Source: Vibrio splendidus
GTDB taxonomy: Bacteria > Pseudomonadota > Gammaproteobacteria > Enterobacterales > Vibrionaceae
NCBI RefSeq assembly: GCF_003345295.1
Contig: NZ_CP031055.1
Span: 1,674,001 to 1,738,000 of the forward strand
Direction: 5' to 3'
Length of the DNA stretch: 64,000 nt
In this document: positions 16,430 through 25,456 of the stretch, in pieces
Position numbering within the stretch: the stretch's first letter is position 1
Layout of the letters: each line of letters starts with the position of its first letter
Notes under the pieces: model-generated
What the model was told of the DNA's origin: nothing
The model's database searches: none
The model's input: only the letters and a program-made list of their open reading frames with translations
Position numbers and translations under genes: made by a program

Positions 16430-18046
16430 TTACTTAGTCGTATTCTCAAGCACGTAATCTGGACCCGCCGTTTCAGCCGTCACGACCGCAAGTTTAGACA
16501 CGTCTGCACCTTCGCCTTGGTAAGCGTTAATGCCATTCTCAACCGTCATTTTTGGCAGCTCAACCGAGTAGCTCGAAATCTGCTCAGATGCTGTCACTTG
16601 GCCAACATATGTTTCATTGTCATACGTTGCACCCACTAACGGGTAATCTTCCGTTGCGCGAACACTGACAAACTCTGGAGACTCTGAATTGTCGACAACG
16701 TTATGATTAAACGCGATATCAACACCGGCATAAATCTTTTCAACTTCGGCATTATTGAACAGGCTCACACGGTGAGTTTGATTGCCATAGATAATGCCCC
16801 ACTGTGTATCAACCAATGAGTTGTTCTCAATGGTGATGTTTTTAGGCGTCCACTGTTTGTTAAGCTCTTTGCCTTTAACCGACTGATCTAGCTCTTCGCC
16901 GTTTGCCACATCAATGATACCTGTATTAATCACAATACCACCACGTAGGTCAGCATTGCCTTCAATTACACCGTCACGTCCACGTGTATTCGCAATGTAG
17001 TTATTACGGATAACATGGTCTTCATCATAGATTCGAATACCACCAGTTAAGTTCTTTTTATTACCTAGAATAATGTTATTTTCAACACTACTTCCTTTAC
17101 CATGACGCAAAGAAATCAAAGCAGAACTTTCAAAAATTGTATTACCAGAAATTGTGTTGCCACCCGACTTAACTGAGACAAGCTCGCGCTCGCCATCCAT
17201 GTCGATCATCAAGTTATTCACGAATTTTGAATTGGAATCCCACTGAGAGGATTTTGAATCACCAATACGAAATGCTTCCCAGCTGTTGCCGTTGTAACGA
17301 ATCGCTTCTTTGATGTCGAATTCATTAAACTGATTCGGTTTCTGATCCATGAAGATGTTATTAGCAATCAAGTGATTGTCTGCAGAATCATCTTTCTGTA
17401 CACCAATCAACGTACCGCGCTTTTGTTTGCCTTCAAAGCGGTTGTTGATCACTTTGCCGTCTTTACCCCACAGAGAAACCCACAGGTATCTCGGGTATTC
17501 AGAACGACGCTCATCGGGTTGATATTCATAAGCGTGGTTAAAGTAGTAAAAGGTTGAATTTTGTAAAGTGTTGTTGTCACCCATCATTCGAACGCCGCCA
17601 AATCTTTCGTTTGGACCACCTTCGGTAAAGACCAAGCCATCTAGCGTGATGTCATCACCTTTAAGTTCAAACTGAACTAGGCCAGTTAACCATACAGAAC
17701 CGGCTTGCTCTGCTTTAACGGTAATGTCATTCGCGGTAATAGTTATTTGACCTAAGTTCGCGTATTTACCGTTAGGAATAACAACTTCGTCGCCATCTTT
17801 TAGGTTTTCAAATTGTGCTTTAAGCGCGGCTACTTGCTCTTCTGATGCAACGTTTATTGTATTGCCATCCACCTCAGTTAAGCGGTCACTACTCAATAAG
17901 TAACTACGGTCGATTTCGCTGATCGAAGGTACCGCTTGTTCAGCCATGCTGACCACGGGAGCTGCTTTTTCTTGAGTCGTGCAGCCTGTCGCGAAAGCTA
18001 ACGTAAACGCGCTAATAATGCTTACCGATAATAGTTTTTTGTTCAT
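16430..18046 (-). CDS. PL6 alginate lyase, lipoprotein
   Basis: 538 residues from the ATG with GAGATGTACG upstream; an in-frame upstream ATG at 18092-18094 lacks one. A lipoprotein signal ends AFATGC, with lipidated Cys22, so the enzyme is probably on the outer membrane. The rest is a right-handed parallel beta-helix of PL6: repeated N-x-F/I turns such as NNRFEGK, ANNIFMD and ENNIILG. The catalytic pair is visible as Lys293 in VSVKSGGN and Arg314 in ISLRHGKG, 21 apart, the spacing I recall from characterised PL6 enzymes. It cleaves alginate by beta-elimination and resembles AlyF of V. splendidus OU02. It follows the symporter gene with 85 bases between and probably shares its promoter and the operator at 19965. 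Confidence 0.92.
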   Translation of the reverse strand: MNKKLLSVSIISAFTLAFATGCTTQEKAAPVVSMAEQAVPSISEIDRSYLLSSDRLTEVDGNTINVASEEQVAALKAQFENLKDGDEVVIPNGKYANLGQITITANDITVKAEQAGSVWLTGLVQFELKGDDITLDGLVFTEGGPNERFGGVRMMGDNNTLQNSTFYYFNHAYEYQPDERRSEYPRYLWVSLWGKDGKVINNRFEGKQKRGTLIGVQKDDSADNHLIANNIFMDQKPNQFNEFDIKEAIRYNGNSWEAFRIGDSKSSQWDSNSKFVNNLMIDMDGERELVSVKSGGNTISGNTIFESSALISLRHGKGSSVENNIILGNKKNLTGGIRIYDEDHVIRNNYIANTRGRDGVIEGNADLRGGIVINTGIIDVANGEELDQSVKGKELNKQWTPKNITIENNSLVDTQWGIIYGNQTHRVSLFNNAEVEKIYAGVDIAFNHNVVDNSESPEFVSVRATEDYPLVGATYDNETYVGQVTASEQISSYSVELPKMTVENGINAYQGEGADVSKLAVVTAETAGPDYVLENTTK

Positions 18047-18131
18047 CGTACATCTCACATTAAAGTTTGGATTATAAAAATGACGACCACCCATTTAGGT
18101 GGCCGTGATGTTATTTAGGATGCGTATTAAA

Positions 18132-19904
18132 TTAGCCTTCGGCTGGAGTCACTTCGTCTTGTTGCTCGACTTTGTCATCGACTGCTTTAACAAGTAACAG
18201 ACCAACAGAGAACACAATCAAGCCACACAGAACGAATACCATGCGTCCCCACATTGGGTTTGGCAGTACAAACATAGTCATTACGCCCACACCCGCTACC
18301 GCGATAAGTGAACCCAACATACGACGTTGCTTGTTATCCAGTTTCTTCTGTTCATTACTTTCAGCAACTAATGGTGTCGCTAGGTTGTTGAAGAACTTGT
18401 CTACGTCTTTCTCACGGTGCGCCGGTAATGGCTTGTAGAACAGCGTTGAAAGAACAAAGAAGCCAGCAGTAAATATGATGTGACCGATAAGACCGATAGC
18501 CACTTTTAGGTCAGACCATTCACGGCCTGTCAGTTCATTCAGACCGAACCAGTTTTGGATCATGTCAGCAGTGATAACGAAACCAACGAAGTAAGAAACC
18601 ACACCACCGACAACTAGCGTGCCCCAGCCTGCCCAATCCGGTGTTTTACGGATGAAGAAGCCACAAAATGCTGGAATTGTCATTGGGAAGCCGATCAACG
18701 CGCCCACGTACATCATGGTGTCGAAAAGGCTCAGACCTTTAAGCGAGTTGATGAACAGTGCAACCAAGATGATAGCGATGCCGAAGAAAGTAGACGTGAG
18801 TTTAGAAACGACCATTAGCTCTTTCTCTGTCGCTTTAGGGCGAAGAATCGGCTCGTAGAAGTTCTTAACAAAAATACCTGAGTTACGGTTTAGACCTGAA
18901 TCCATTGAAGACATGGTTGCAGCGAACATCGCGGCAATCAGAAGGCCAACCATACCTGCTGGCATGTACTCTTGAACGAAGTAAAGGTATGCGAAATCAG
19001 CGGCTTTGCTGCCAGCTTCAGGGTAAGCGGCTGCTAAATCAACACCTTGACCAGCCATGAACCAAGAAGGCATGAACCAAATGATTGGACCAAGCGTCAT
19101 CAGGATACAGGCAAGTAAAGCTGCTTTACGTGCGTTGTTTGAGTCTTTCGCTGCAAGATAGCGGTAAGAGTTCAGCATGTTGTTCGTGATGCTGAACTGC
19201 TTCAAGAAGATGAACACTGCCCAGATGCTGAAGATGCTTAGGTAATTAAGGTTATCACCCGTAATGAATGAATCGGTTGGGAAGTCATTGATGATTTGTG
19301 TAACGCCGCCACCGTGGTAGACCGCTACTACAGCACACGTTACGGTCACTGCCATAATGATAACCATCTGCATAAAGTCAGATGCGATTACTGCCCATGA
19401 GCCACCTGTTACTGACATTACCAATACAACCAAACCCGTTAGGATAATCGTTGTCGTCATGTCAAAGCCGAAGATACCCGATGCGATGATCGCAAGGCCG
19501 TTCAGCCAGATACCCGCAGAGATAACACTGTTTGGCATGCCCGACCAAGTAAACACTTGCTCATTAACCTTACCAAAACGCATACGAATCGCTTCAATAA
19601 CCGTCACAACGCGCAGTTGGCGGAACTTCGGAGCGAAGTATAGGTAGTTCATCAAGTAACCAAATGCGTTAGCGATGAAGATAATCGCTACTGCAAAGCC
19701 ATCAGTAAAGGCTTTACCTGCTGCACCAGTAAATGTCCACGCACTGAACTGGGTCATAAATGCGGTTGCACCTACCATCCACCACAGCATATTACCTCCC
19801 CCACGGAAGTAATCACTCGTCGTACTTGTAAACGTTCTGAACATCCACCCTATTGCAATTAAGAATAGGAAGTAGATGCCAACTATCAGGGTATTGAGTT
19901 CCAT
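18132..19904 (-). CDS. SLC5-type sodium:solute symporter for alginate oligomers or uronates (copy 1)
   Basis: 590 residues with about 14 membrane helices from the N-terminus (LIVGIYFLFLIAIGWMF). It carries the family segments DYFRGGGNMLWWMVGATAFMTQFSAWTFTGAAG and AATMSSMDSGLNRNSGI. It is about 80-85% identical by eye to the product at 44198-45976. Genes of this type in V. splendidus 12B01 (toaA/B/C) import unsaturated alginate products with Na+. The first gene of the unit, with the PL6 lyase downstream. A perfect TTGTACTACAA dyad lies 61 bases upstream of the ATG. The substrate is inferred from context; the family alone would allow any small organic anion or sugar. Confidence 0.9.
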   Translation of the reverse strand: MELNTLIVGIYFLFLIAIGWMFRTFTSTTSDYFRGGGNMLWWMVGATAFMTQFSAWTFTGAAGKAFTDGFAVAIIFIANAFGYLMNYLYFAPKFRQLRVVTVIEAIRMRFGKVNEQVFTWSGMPNSVISAGIWLNGLAIIASGIFGFDMTTTIILTGLVVLVMSVTGGSWAVIASDFMQMVIIMAVTVTCAVVAVYHGGGVTQIINDFPTDSFITGDNLNYLSIFSIWAVFIFLKQFSITNNMLNSYRYLAAKDSNNARKAALLACILMTLGPIIWFMPSWFMAGQGVDLAAAYPEAGSKAADFAYLYFVQEYMPAGMVGLLIAAMFAATMSSMDSGLNRNSGIFVKNFYEPILRPKATEKELMVVSKLTSTFFGIAIILVALFINSLKGLSLFDTMMYVGALIGFPMTIPAFCGFFIRKTPDWAGWGTLVVGGVVSYFVGFVITADMIQNWFGLNELTGREWSDLKVAIGLIGHIIFTAGFFVLSTLFYKPLPAHREKDVDKFFNNLATPLVAESNEQKKLDNKQRRMLGSLIAVAGVGVMTMFVLPNPMWGRMVFVLCGLIVFSVGLLLVKAVDDKVEQQDEVTPAEG

Positions 19905-19964
19905 CTTGAGACCTTTTATTTATGTTTTTTTGTTAGGTTCACTATAGATAGATGACAAGCATAT

Positions 19965-19975
19965 TTGTACTACAA
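19965..19975. promoter_or_regulatory. Putative alginate-regulon operator TTGTACTACAA
   Basis: Perfect TTGTNNNACAA dyad 61 bases upstream of symporter copy 1. The flank AATAATCCAAAT is shared with the matching site of copy 2 at 46036. Confidence 0.65.
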
Positions 19976-20248
19976 TAATCCAAATGCGTGACAGTGATCT
20001 TACAGTCCGAGACTCAATTAATCATACAAGTGATCGAGTTCAAAGTTGCACCGCCTGCGATCATAATTCCTCAAGTGAGTGCAGCCATCCGCACTAAATT
20101 TCGACAAAAACCCCAAAAAACATGAACTACCTCTCTAATAACCGAATAATTATCGACAAAAACCATCATTCGTCACGATCAAAGCTCGAAGGAAAGCAAC
20201 AGAAATATCGCTAAATATAATTTATAAAAATGAATAACATCGATACAT

Positions 20249-20259
20249 TTGTATTACAA
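20249..20259. promoter_or_regulatory. Putative operator TTGTATTACAA
   Basis: Perfect dyad in the divergent region between symporter 1 (minus) and the MORN-repeat gene (plus), 157 bases upstream of the latter. Confidence 0.6.
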
Positions 20260-20415
20260 ATATAAATGAAAACTTGCTCTGAAAAGTTCCCTATATGCGT
20301 CCGTCATTAATGCAAATTTGAAAACCATTATTAGATACTGACAGTGGTTCTCGGAAGTGAAATGCTTTTAACACACCAGTTACACTTTCCCCTCGTCCAT
20401 TAAAAAGGTGTCATT

Positions 20416-21024
20416 ATGAAGAAATACGTTCCAATCTTAATTGCTCTTAGTACGGTATCTTCTATGAGCTATGCAGCCACCAGCGATGATGCTGTTGACT
20501 ACTTACAAATGCGCAAAGGTGTGGCTTATCAAGTAAACCACTCAAAACCCTTTACTGGTCAATTTGAAGAGAAGTTCGATAACGGCCAAGTCGCGACCCA
20601 AGCTCAATTTGCCGATGGCCTAGAACTTGGGTTAGAAACCAACTGGTATCCGAATGGCCAAGTCGCTTCTAAAGTGAATTACGTTAAAGGTGAGCTGCAA
20701 GGTAAGGCCGAGACCTGGTATCCAAACGGACAGAAAAAAGCGGAGCTCAACTATAAAGACAATGAACTGTCGGGTGTTGCCTCTCGCTGGTATCCGAATG
20801 GCGAACAAAGCCTAACAGCCGAATACAGTGACGGGCAAAAAGACGGATTGGTAACGGACTACTACCCTAACGGTAATAAAGCTAGCCAAGCGAAGTTTGA
20901 TGAAGGTGAAGTCGCGAACGGAAAACTTACTCGTTGGAATACTAACGGAGACAAGGTTGAAGAATTGACCTTTAAAGACCACAAAGTCACATCTAAACAG
21001 GTGTGGATGCCCACAGAAAGCTAA
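20416..21024 (+). CDS. Exported MORN-variant repeat protein (YwqK-like)
   Basis: 202 residues. The signal peptide (about 1-21, ending SMSYA) is followed by five or six repeats of about 23 residues built on WYPNGQ..AE..Y..G...G (WYPNGQVASKVNY, WYPNGQKKAELNY, WYPNGEQSLTAEY, YYPNGNKASQAKF, WNTNGDKVEELTF). These are the MORN-variant repeats often annotated as YwqK family antitoxin. Here the exported form and the lone setting argue against a toxin-antitoxin role. Beta-hairpin repeats of this kind commonly bind surfaces or partners. A regulon-type operator at 20249 suggests alginate-linked expression. A terminator follows at 21123. Confidence 0.82.
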   Translation: MKKYVPILIALSTVSSMSYAATSDDAVDYLQMRKGVAYQVNHSKPFTGQFEEKFDNGQVATQAQFADGLELGLETNWYPNGQVASKVNYVKGELQGKAETWYPNGQKKAELNYKDNELSGVASRWYPNGEQSLTAEYSDGQKDGLVTDYYPNGNKASQAKFDEGEVANGKLTRWNTNGDKVEELTFKDHKVTSKQVWMPTES

Positions 21025-21122
21025 ACCTCAAGAGCAGCTCTCACTGAGTTTGATATAGCTAAACGACTGCAGCGAATCCGTCTGCAATTAAGCAACAAGA
21101 GCAAGATACACGACAAGAGAAA

Positions 21123-21154
21123 CGAACATTCATGTGACTAAGCGTGAATGTTCG
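21123..21154 (+). terminator. Terminator of the MORN-repeat gene
   Basis: CGAACATTCA / TGAATGTTCG stem followed by GGCTTTTTC. Confidence 0.75.
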
Positions 21155-21452
21155 TGGCTTTTTCACTTGCTCTTTTCTCTACCACTTCCCCTCATCACTT
21201 AGGTCCGACTATACCTCAATCTCTCGTTATTATTTACAGCACTCCATCTAGTGATAAAACAATCACCAATAGTCATTGAAAATAATAAATATTTAACTTG
21301 CGCATAACCTTTCCATAAAATACTGTAAGCAAACGTTTCCGTTGCGAGTCAGATCCCAGTTATCCGCTTGTAAGCTACTGATCACGCAAATAAGAGAAAC
21401 GAGATTCCCAAATACGTTGTTGAGTCATATTGTTTTGCTTTGGTGCCTGCCT

Positions 21453-23006
21453 ATGAAAATTAAAACCTCCCTTTTTAGCCTTGCTTGTTTATCCATTATT
21501 TCGTTATTGGTTGTCGTCTCATTCACTGAAATGGCAAACCTAAAGCTGATCAAACTTGAGAAAACCCTGATCGAGGTGAAATCGCTTGAAGTTTCGATGC
21601 TTCAACTAAATCGAACGGAACTAGAGTTTCTAATCAGTCACGACAAAGCCCTCAAGCCTGAATTCGCCAAAGAGTATTCACACTTTCAACAGTTGATGAA
21701 TAGCTTCTCTGTTTTACTCAAAGAGTCAGACATTGCTGTACCAGAGTTAGACAAGCTGACACGAGAAGTAAAACAATACGACAAAGATTTTTCATTGATG
21801 GTAGACGCGATTGAACGCAACCCAACAAAGGTAAGTGAACTGAAATCAGAAATGAAAATGCTGTTTGAAGATATCATCTCGATATTTACCGACGTTGAAG
21901 GTCGTTTAGAACAACAGGTCGAATCGATTCAACAAACCATTACCACGTTTATTGTGAGTTCCGTAATCGCCATCACGGTATTGCTGATGGCCTTATCCTT
22001 TGGGATCTCATCACGTGTCGCTAAGAAGATAGCCTCGTTAAACGCAACCATGTTGCACGTATCCCAACAACGTGACTTTACCGTTAAAGCGGAAGACAGC
22101 GGTTCAGATGAAATTGCGGATATTGCCAAGTCATTTAACACCGTATTAGAAGATATTCGTCAACTTATTGGTCAAGTACAAGGGTCGATTCAAGAGCTCG
22201 GCAACATTTCGAACCAGTTGCAACACGACGGCATAGAAGTGGAAAGCGCTTTAAACAAGCAGCAACGACAAACAGAAAATATTGCGACCGCGATAAATCA
22301 AATGGGCAGCAATATCCAAAGTGTTGCGACCAATAGTGAAAATGCTTCAGCAAATGCACAAACCAGCTTCTCCACGGCAAATGATGGCCTGAACGATGTG
22401 GCCTTCACCAGAGACACAATCAATACGCTTTCAACTGACTTAGTGAGTGCGAGTGAAGAAGTGAATCGTCTTTCTGTGCACTCAGAAAAGATCAATACCG
22501 TACTAGAAGTGATTAAAGACATTGCTGAACAAACCAACCTACTCGCTTTGAACGCCGCTATTGAAGCAGCGCGCGCTGGAGAGCAAGGTCGTGGTTTTGC
22601 GGTCGTCGCCGATGAAGTGAGAACCTTGGCTGGCAGAACACAGCTTTCAACCGAAGAGATCTCAACCATTATTCAAGGGGTTCAAGATCAAACCCAAATG
22701 GTGGTTAACACGATTCAAAATTGTTGTGAAAAAGGTAACAGCAGTGTCGACTCTTGTGAGAAGGCACATTCAAGAATCACATCGGTTATCGCAGACATGG
22801 AAACCATTCTAAATAACAGTTTAGAAGTCTCCAATGCTATGAAGGAGCAAAGTGAAGTTACGTCAGAGATCATCGAAAACGTAGATGCCATTAAACAGCT
22901 GACACTGACAAATGTAACGAGCGCTTCAAAAAACGCCGCTTCTGCAACTTCAGTAGTAGAACAGACAAACTCACTTGAACGCGCTGTCATTAACCTAAAA
23001 GCCTAG
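21453..23006 (+). CDS. Methyl-accepting chemotaxis protein (copy 1)
   Basis: 517 residues from the ATG at 21453. The open frame extends upstream to 21342 but lacks a ribosome site or protein character there. A first membrane helix (about 5-27) is followed by a helical periplasmic domain of about 135 residues, with no Cache fold evident and of 4-helix-bundle type. A second helix (about 165-188), HAMP and the cytoplasmic signalling hairpin come next, with the conserved tip EQTNLLALNAAIEAARAGEQ then GRGFAVVADEVRTLAGRT. It senses a ligand and signals through CheA/CheW to the flagellar motor. The ligand is unknown; the place in the alginate island suggests a uronate or oligomer. Confidence 0.88.
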   Translation: MKIKTSLFSLACLSIISLLVVVSFTEMANLKLIKLEKTLIEVKSLEVSMLQLNRTELEFLISHDKALKPEFAKEYSHFQQLMNSFSVLLKESDIAVPELDKLTREVKQYDKDFSLMVDAIERNPTKVSELKSEMKMLFEDIISIFTDVEGRLEQQVESIQQTITTFIVSSVIAITVLLMALSFGISSRVAKKIASLNATMLHVSQQRDFTVKAEDSGSDEIADIAKSFNTVLEDIRQLIGQVQGSIQELGNISNQLQHDGIEVESALNKQQRQTENIATAINQMGSNIQSVATNSENASANAQTSFSTANDGLNDVAFTRDTINTLSTDLVSASEEVNRLSVHSEKINTVLEVIKDIAEQTNLLALNAAIEAARAGEQGRGFAVVADEVRTLAGRTQLSTEEISTIIQGVQDQTQMVVNTIQNCCEKGNSSVDSCEKAHSRITSVIADMETILNNSLEVSNAMKEQSEVTSEIIENVDAIKQLTLTNVTSASKNAASATSVVEQTNSLERAVINLKA

Positions 23007-23067
23007 CTCTTAAGCCGCGGCTTACACGCTTATTGCGCTTCAAACGACTCTCTACTCAAATTTCAGA

Positions 23068-23104
23068 TAAAAAAACGCTCATGTTGCCTGTATCAACATG
23101 AGCG
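23068..23104 (-). terminator. Hairpin with a U-run on the minus strand
   Basis: CGCTCATGTTG / CAACATGAGCG stem, with eight As on the plus-strand side, so it terminates minus-strand transcription, for which only a gene fragment (23185-23262) remains upstream. Confidence 0.7.
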
Positions 23105-23184
23105 CAAGGGTAGATCTTCGACTACCGTCTCCTACCTTTCTAAACGAAAGCAGAAGTTATAATTAGAATAGTTGGGAGCAATAA

Positions 23185-23262
23185 TCAAAATGCTTTCGCA
23201 AGCACTTCAACGATTTCTTCTTTGTCGCTAATAAGAACAACGGGTAACCATTCGAACCCTGT
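23185..23262 (-). pseudogene. C-terminal gene fragment, family not identified
   Basis: The minus strand encodes TGFEWLPVVLISDKEEIVEV followed by LAKAF and a TGA stop. This short segment has clear protein character, but an in-frame stop lies just upstream and there is no start. A minus-strand terminator follows at 23068-23104, as expected for the end of a once-complete gene. The parent family is not recognised. Confidence 0.4.
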
Positions 23263-23514
23263 TCATTCCTATCAAGTTCATATCTATATAGCAGGCTATG
23301 TCACTGCCTTGCCTACTACATTTCAAATCATCTCTGGTCGAGCTCTATAACACCTAAAACAAATGCCTAGCGGTTTAAAGTATTTTGGCTTTTAGCCATT
23401 TTCCTTTCTAACCATTGAGCCTTTAAATCATTTTTACTTATCCGCTTCGCAGCGTCAGTTCATGCAATCAACACAGCAAAGTTATGTGTTGCTACAGAAA
23501 GTTAGTAAATAATA
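23263..23514. other. Gap upstream of the first porin gene
   Basis: AT-rich DNA with no gene. With the following 360 bases it probably forms a long regulatory region for the porin. Confidence 0.4.
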
Positions 23515-23525
23515 ATGTATTACAA
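23515..23525. promoter_or_regulatory. Putative operator ATGTATTACAA
   Basis: One mismatch from TTGTNNNACAA, 350 bases upstream of the porin ATG. A second, weaker site TTGTATTATTT lies at 23738-23748, nearer the gene. Confidence 0.5.
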
Positions 23526-23874
23526 ATAAAAATGACATCTAAAGATTCAATTTTTTGCTGTAGCGCACATTAATTGATGAACAAAACCCTTAAAAACCAT
23601 TATCAACAGACAAATAAAACACTAAAAATCATAAGCTTACCTAGAAAAACCAACTTTGTAACCCTTTGTAAATAGTGGTTTTGTCTCCACAACACGATCC
23701 AATTCACAGATCATACACCTTCAAATCGTTAGCATATTTGTATTATTTAAATGCAAAACAAATTTGAAATGGCAAAGAAATCGTTTCAACAAAAAAATGC
23801 ATTGAAGACAAGAACTACTCTATTTGGCTTGTAATTATGGCCAATACTCAACCTATAAATATGGAATTAATACC

Positions 23875-24600
23875 ATGAATAAAACTAAAATCGTGATTGC
23901 GGTGGCATCTGTACTCGCTGCTGGCTCTGTATCTGCGGCGTCTTTCGATATGAGACACGAATACAAGAGTCATACAGATCAACACGCTACTCGTGTAAAA
24001 CTGGGCGATAGCATTGGCAACTTCCTTGTAGATATCGAAGCGAAATTCAAGGGAGAAGACGGTAAATTCATGGAAGATTTGAAGAATAACGGTTGGGAGC
24101 TTGGTCTAAATTACCGTCATGTACTAAACGATAACTGGACAATGACTTACGGTATGCCAATTGAAGGTCGCGAATCTGGTGTTACGTACAAACCTCAAGT
24201 TCGTGCAACATATAAATTGGATAGCATTGACGGTTTAAGCCTAAGTGCACGTTACCGTTACGATATGAGACAAAATACTAGCACAACTGAGTACGAGCTC
24301 GACGGTAATGGTGACATTGTCGGTGTTGAGAAAAACATTGAAAACCAACGCCGCCATCGTCTAACGGCAAACGTTAACTACTCAATGGAAAACTGGCGCT
24401 TTGGTTTAGAAGGTAACTACTACAAAGCGGATGGATATGACATCTACGACAACGACGACACCAACTACGAGTTGAACGCAAGTATTCGCCACATGATGGG
24501 CCAATGGGCACCATATGTAGAGTTTGGTGATGTGAGCACTTCATCGACTAAAGCGACTCGTGAACTACGTAGCCGTGTTGGTCTAACTTACAGCTTCTAA
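23875..24600 (+). CDS. KdgM-family oligogalacturonate/oligoalginate porin (copy 1)
   Basis: 241 residues from the ATG preceded by GGAATTAATACC; 17 upstream codons are open but not used. The signal peptide ends SVSAA (about residue 21). The mature protein alternates polar and aromatic residues as in a 12-strand outer-membrane barrel, has the KdgM opening FDMRHEYKSHTDQHATRVKLG, and ends RSRVGLTYSF with the C-terminal Phe needed for barrel assembly. It lets acidic oligosaccharides cross the outer membrane. It is paralogous to the 33645-34403 product. Related genes in V. splendidus 12B01 are named kdgM and kdgN; I cannot tell which this is. Operator-like sites lie upstream and a terminator downstream. 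Confidence 0.9.
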   Translation: MNKTKIVIAVASVLAAGSVSAASFDMRHEYKSHTDQHATRVKLGDSIGNFLVDIEAKFKGEDGKFMEDLKNNGWELGLNYRHVLNDNWTMTYGMPIEGRESGVTYKPQVRATYKLDSIDGLSLSARYRYDMRQNTSTTEYELDGNGDIVGVEKNIENQRRHRLTANVNYSMENWRFGLEGNYYKADGYDIYDNDDTNYELNASIRHMMGQWAPYVEFGDVSTSSTKATRELRSRVGLTYSF

Positions 24601-24660
24601 TCGATAGCTATATAAATAATCTAAGATAATTACTGTCCTAATTTTCTTAGACCTAAACAA

Positions 24661-24687
24661 AAGCCAGCTTAATCGCTGGCTTTTTTT
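24661..24687 (+). terminator. Terminator of porin copy 1
   Basis: AAGCCAGC / GCTGGCTT stem followed by TTTTTTT. Confidence 0.88.
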
Positions 24688-24739
24688 CCTTTCAAATCGA
24701 TTCGTTCAAATAAGAGCCGAGTACTTAACGCTCCTCACC

Positions 24740-25456
24740 CTAGTGGCTGATCCGATAGAGAAATGCAACGGTCACGTCATCGTTAGGCACAACTCTCTTT
24801 TGTTGAGCTAAAAACAATTCTGCAGTTGATACTGCATCAGCAAGCGCATTATGATTGTTGTATTCAGGAAGCCCGTATCTTTGGCGAGTGCCTGCTAGAG
24901 TCAAATCCACTTCTTGATGGTTGCTGATCGCTTTCTCCATACTCTTTTCGATACACAATGTGTCTAGCCAAAGCAAAGGAATCGCTCGTAAACCATAGCA
25001 ACGAAGAAGATATTGGCTAATGAACCTCTCTTCTACCATGCACGCGTGCGCGACAATAATCTTGCCTTTCGCTGCTTCGAAGAACGTCAGCATCGCATCA
25101 TGAATAGAAGCGCCCTCTTCCAACATTTGCGGCGTAATATGGTTGATCACAGCGGTTTCGGCGTTGATCTGCGAATCGTTATCCAGGTAAATATGCTTGG
25201 CGGACGCTAAGTCTATTCGCCCCTTGACCACATCGACCCAACCCATGGACAGAATCAGATCTTGTTCGCTGTCTAGACCCGTGGTCTCAAGATCCAACAC
25301 GATATAGTCACTGTCTTTGGCCAAGTCCGCCATCTCTGGACACGGCTGTTCAACAAGATCGTGTAGTGCTTCAGGCAGTTTAACCGTGTTTAGGTATTGT
25401 TTTCGCTTGCGCTTGACTCGCTCAAGCGGATGAAAATAATTTAACAATGCTCTCAT
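24740..25456 (-). CDS. DnaQ-like 3'-5' exonuclease (DEDDh)
   Basis: 238 residues. Exo I is VLDLETTGLD with Asp55 and Glu57; a middle motif lies in INAETAVINHITPQML; and Exo III is HNALADAVSTAEL with the catalytic His and Asp. The N-terminal 45 residues are a basic extension. It degrades DNA or RNA from the 3' end in the cytoplasm. Its ATG overlaps the stop of the upstream cNMP/CBS/DUF294 gene (TAATG), so the two are translationally coupled. This gene pair is common in vibrios and other gammaproteobacteria, often near acetate-use genes. It looks like a bystander within the alginate island. Confidence 0.9.
   Translation of the reverse strand: MRALLNYFHPLERVKRKRKQYLNTVKLPEALHDLVEQPCPEMADLAKDSDYIVLDLETTGLDSEQDLILSMGWVDVVKGRIDLASAKHIYLDNDSQINAETAVINHITPQMLEEGASIHDAMLTFFEAAKGKIIVAHACMVEERFISQYLLRCYGLRAIPLLWLDTLCIEKSMEKAISNHQEVDLTLAGTRQRYGLPEYNNHNALADAVSTAELFLAQQKRVVPNDDVTVAFLYRISH

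Noticed and set aside
20416..21024. Toxin-antitoxin module for the YwqK-like gene
   Set aside because: It has a signal peptide and no adjacent toxin gene. The label comes from repeat similarity only.
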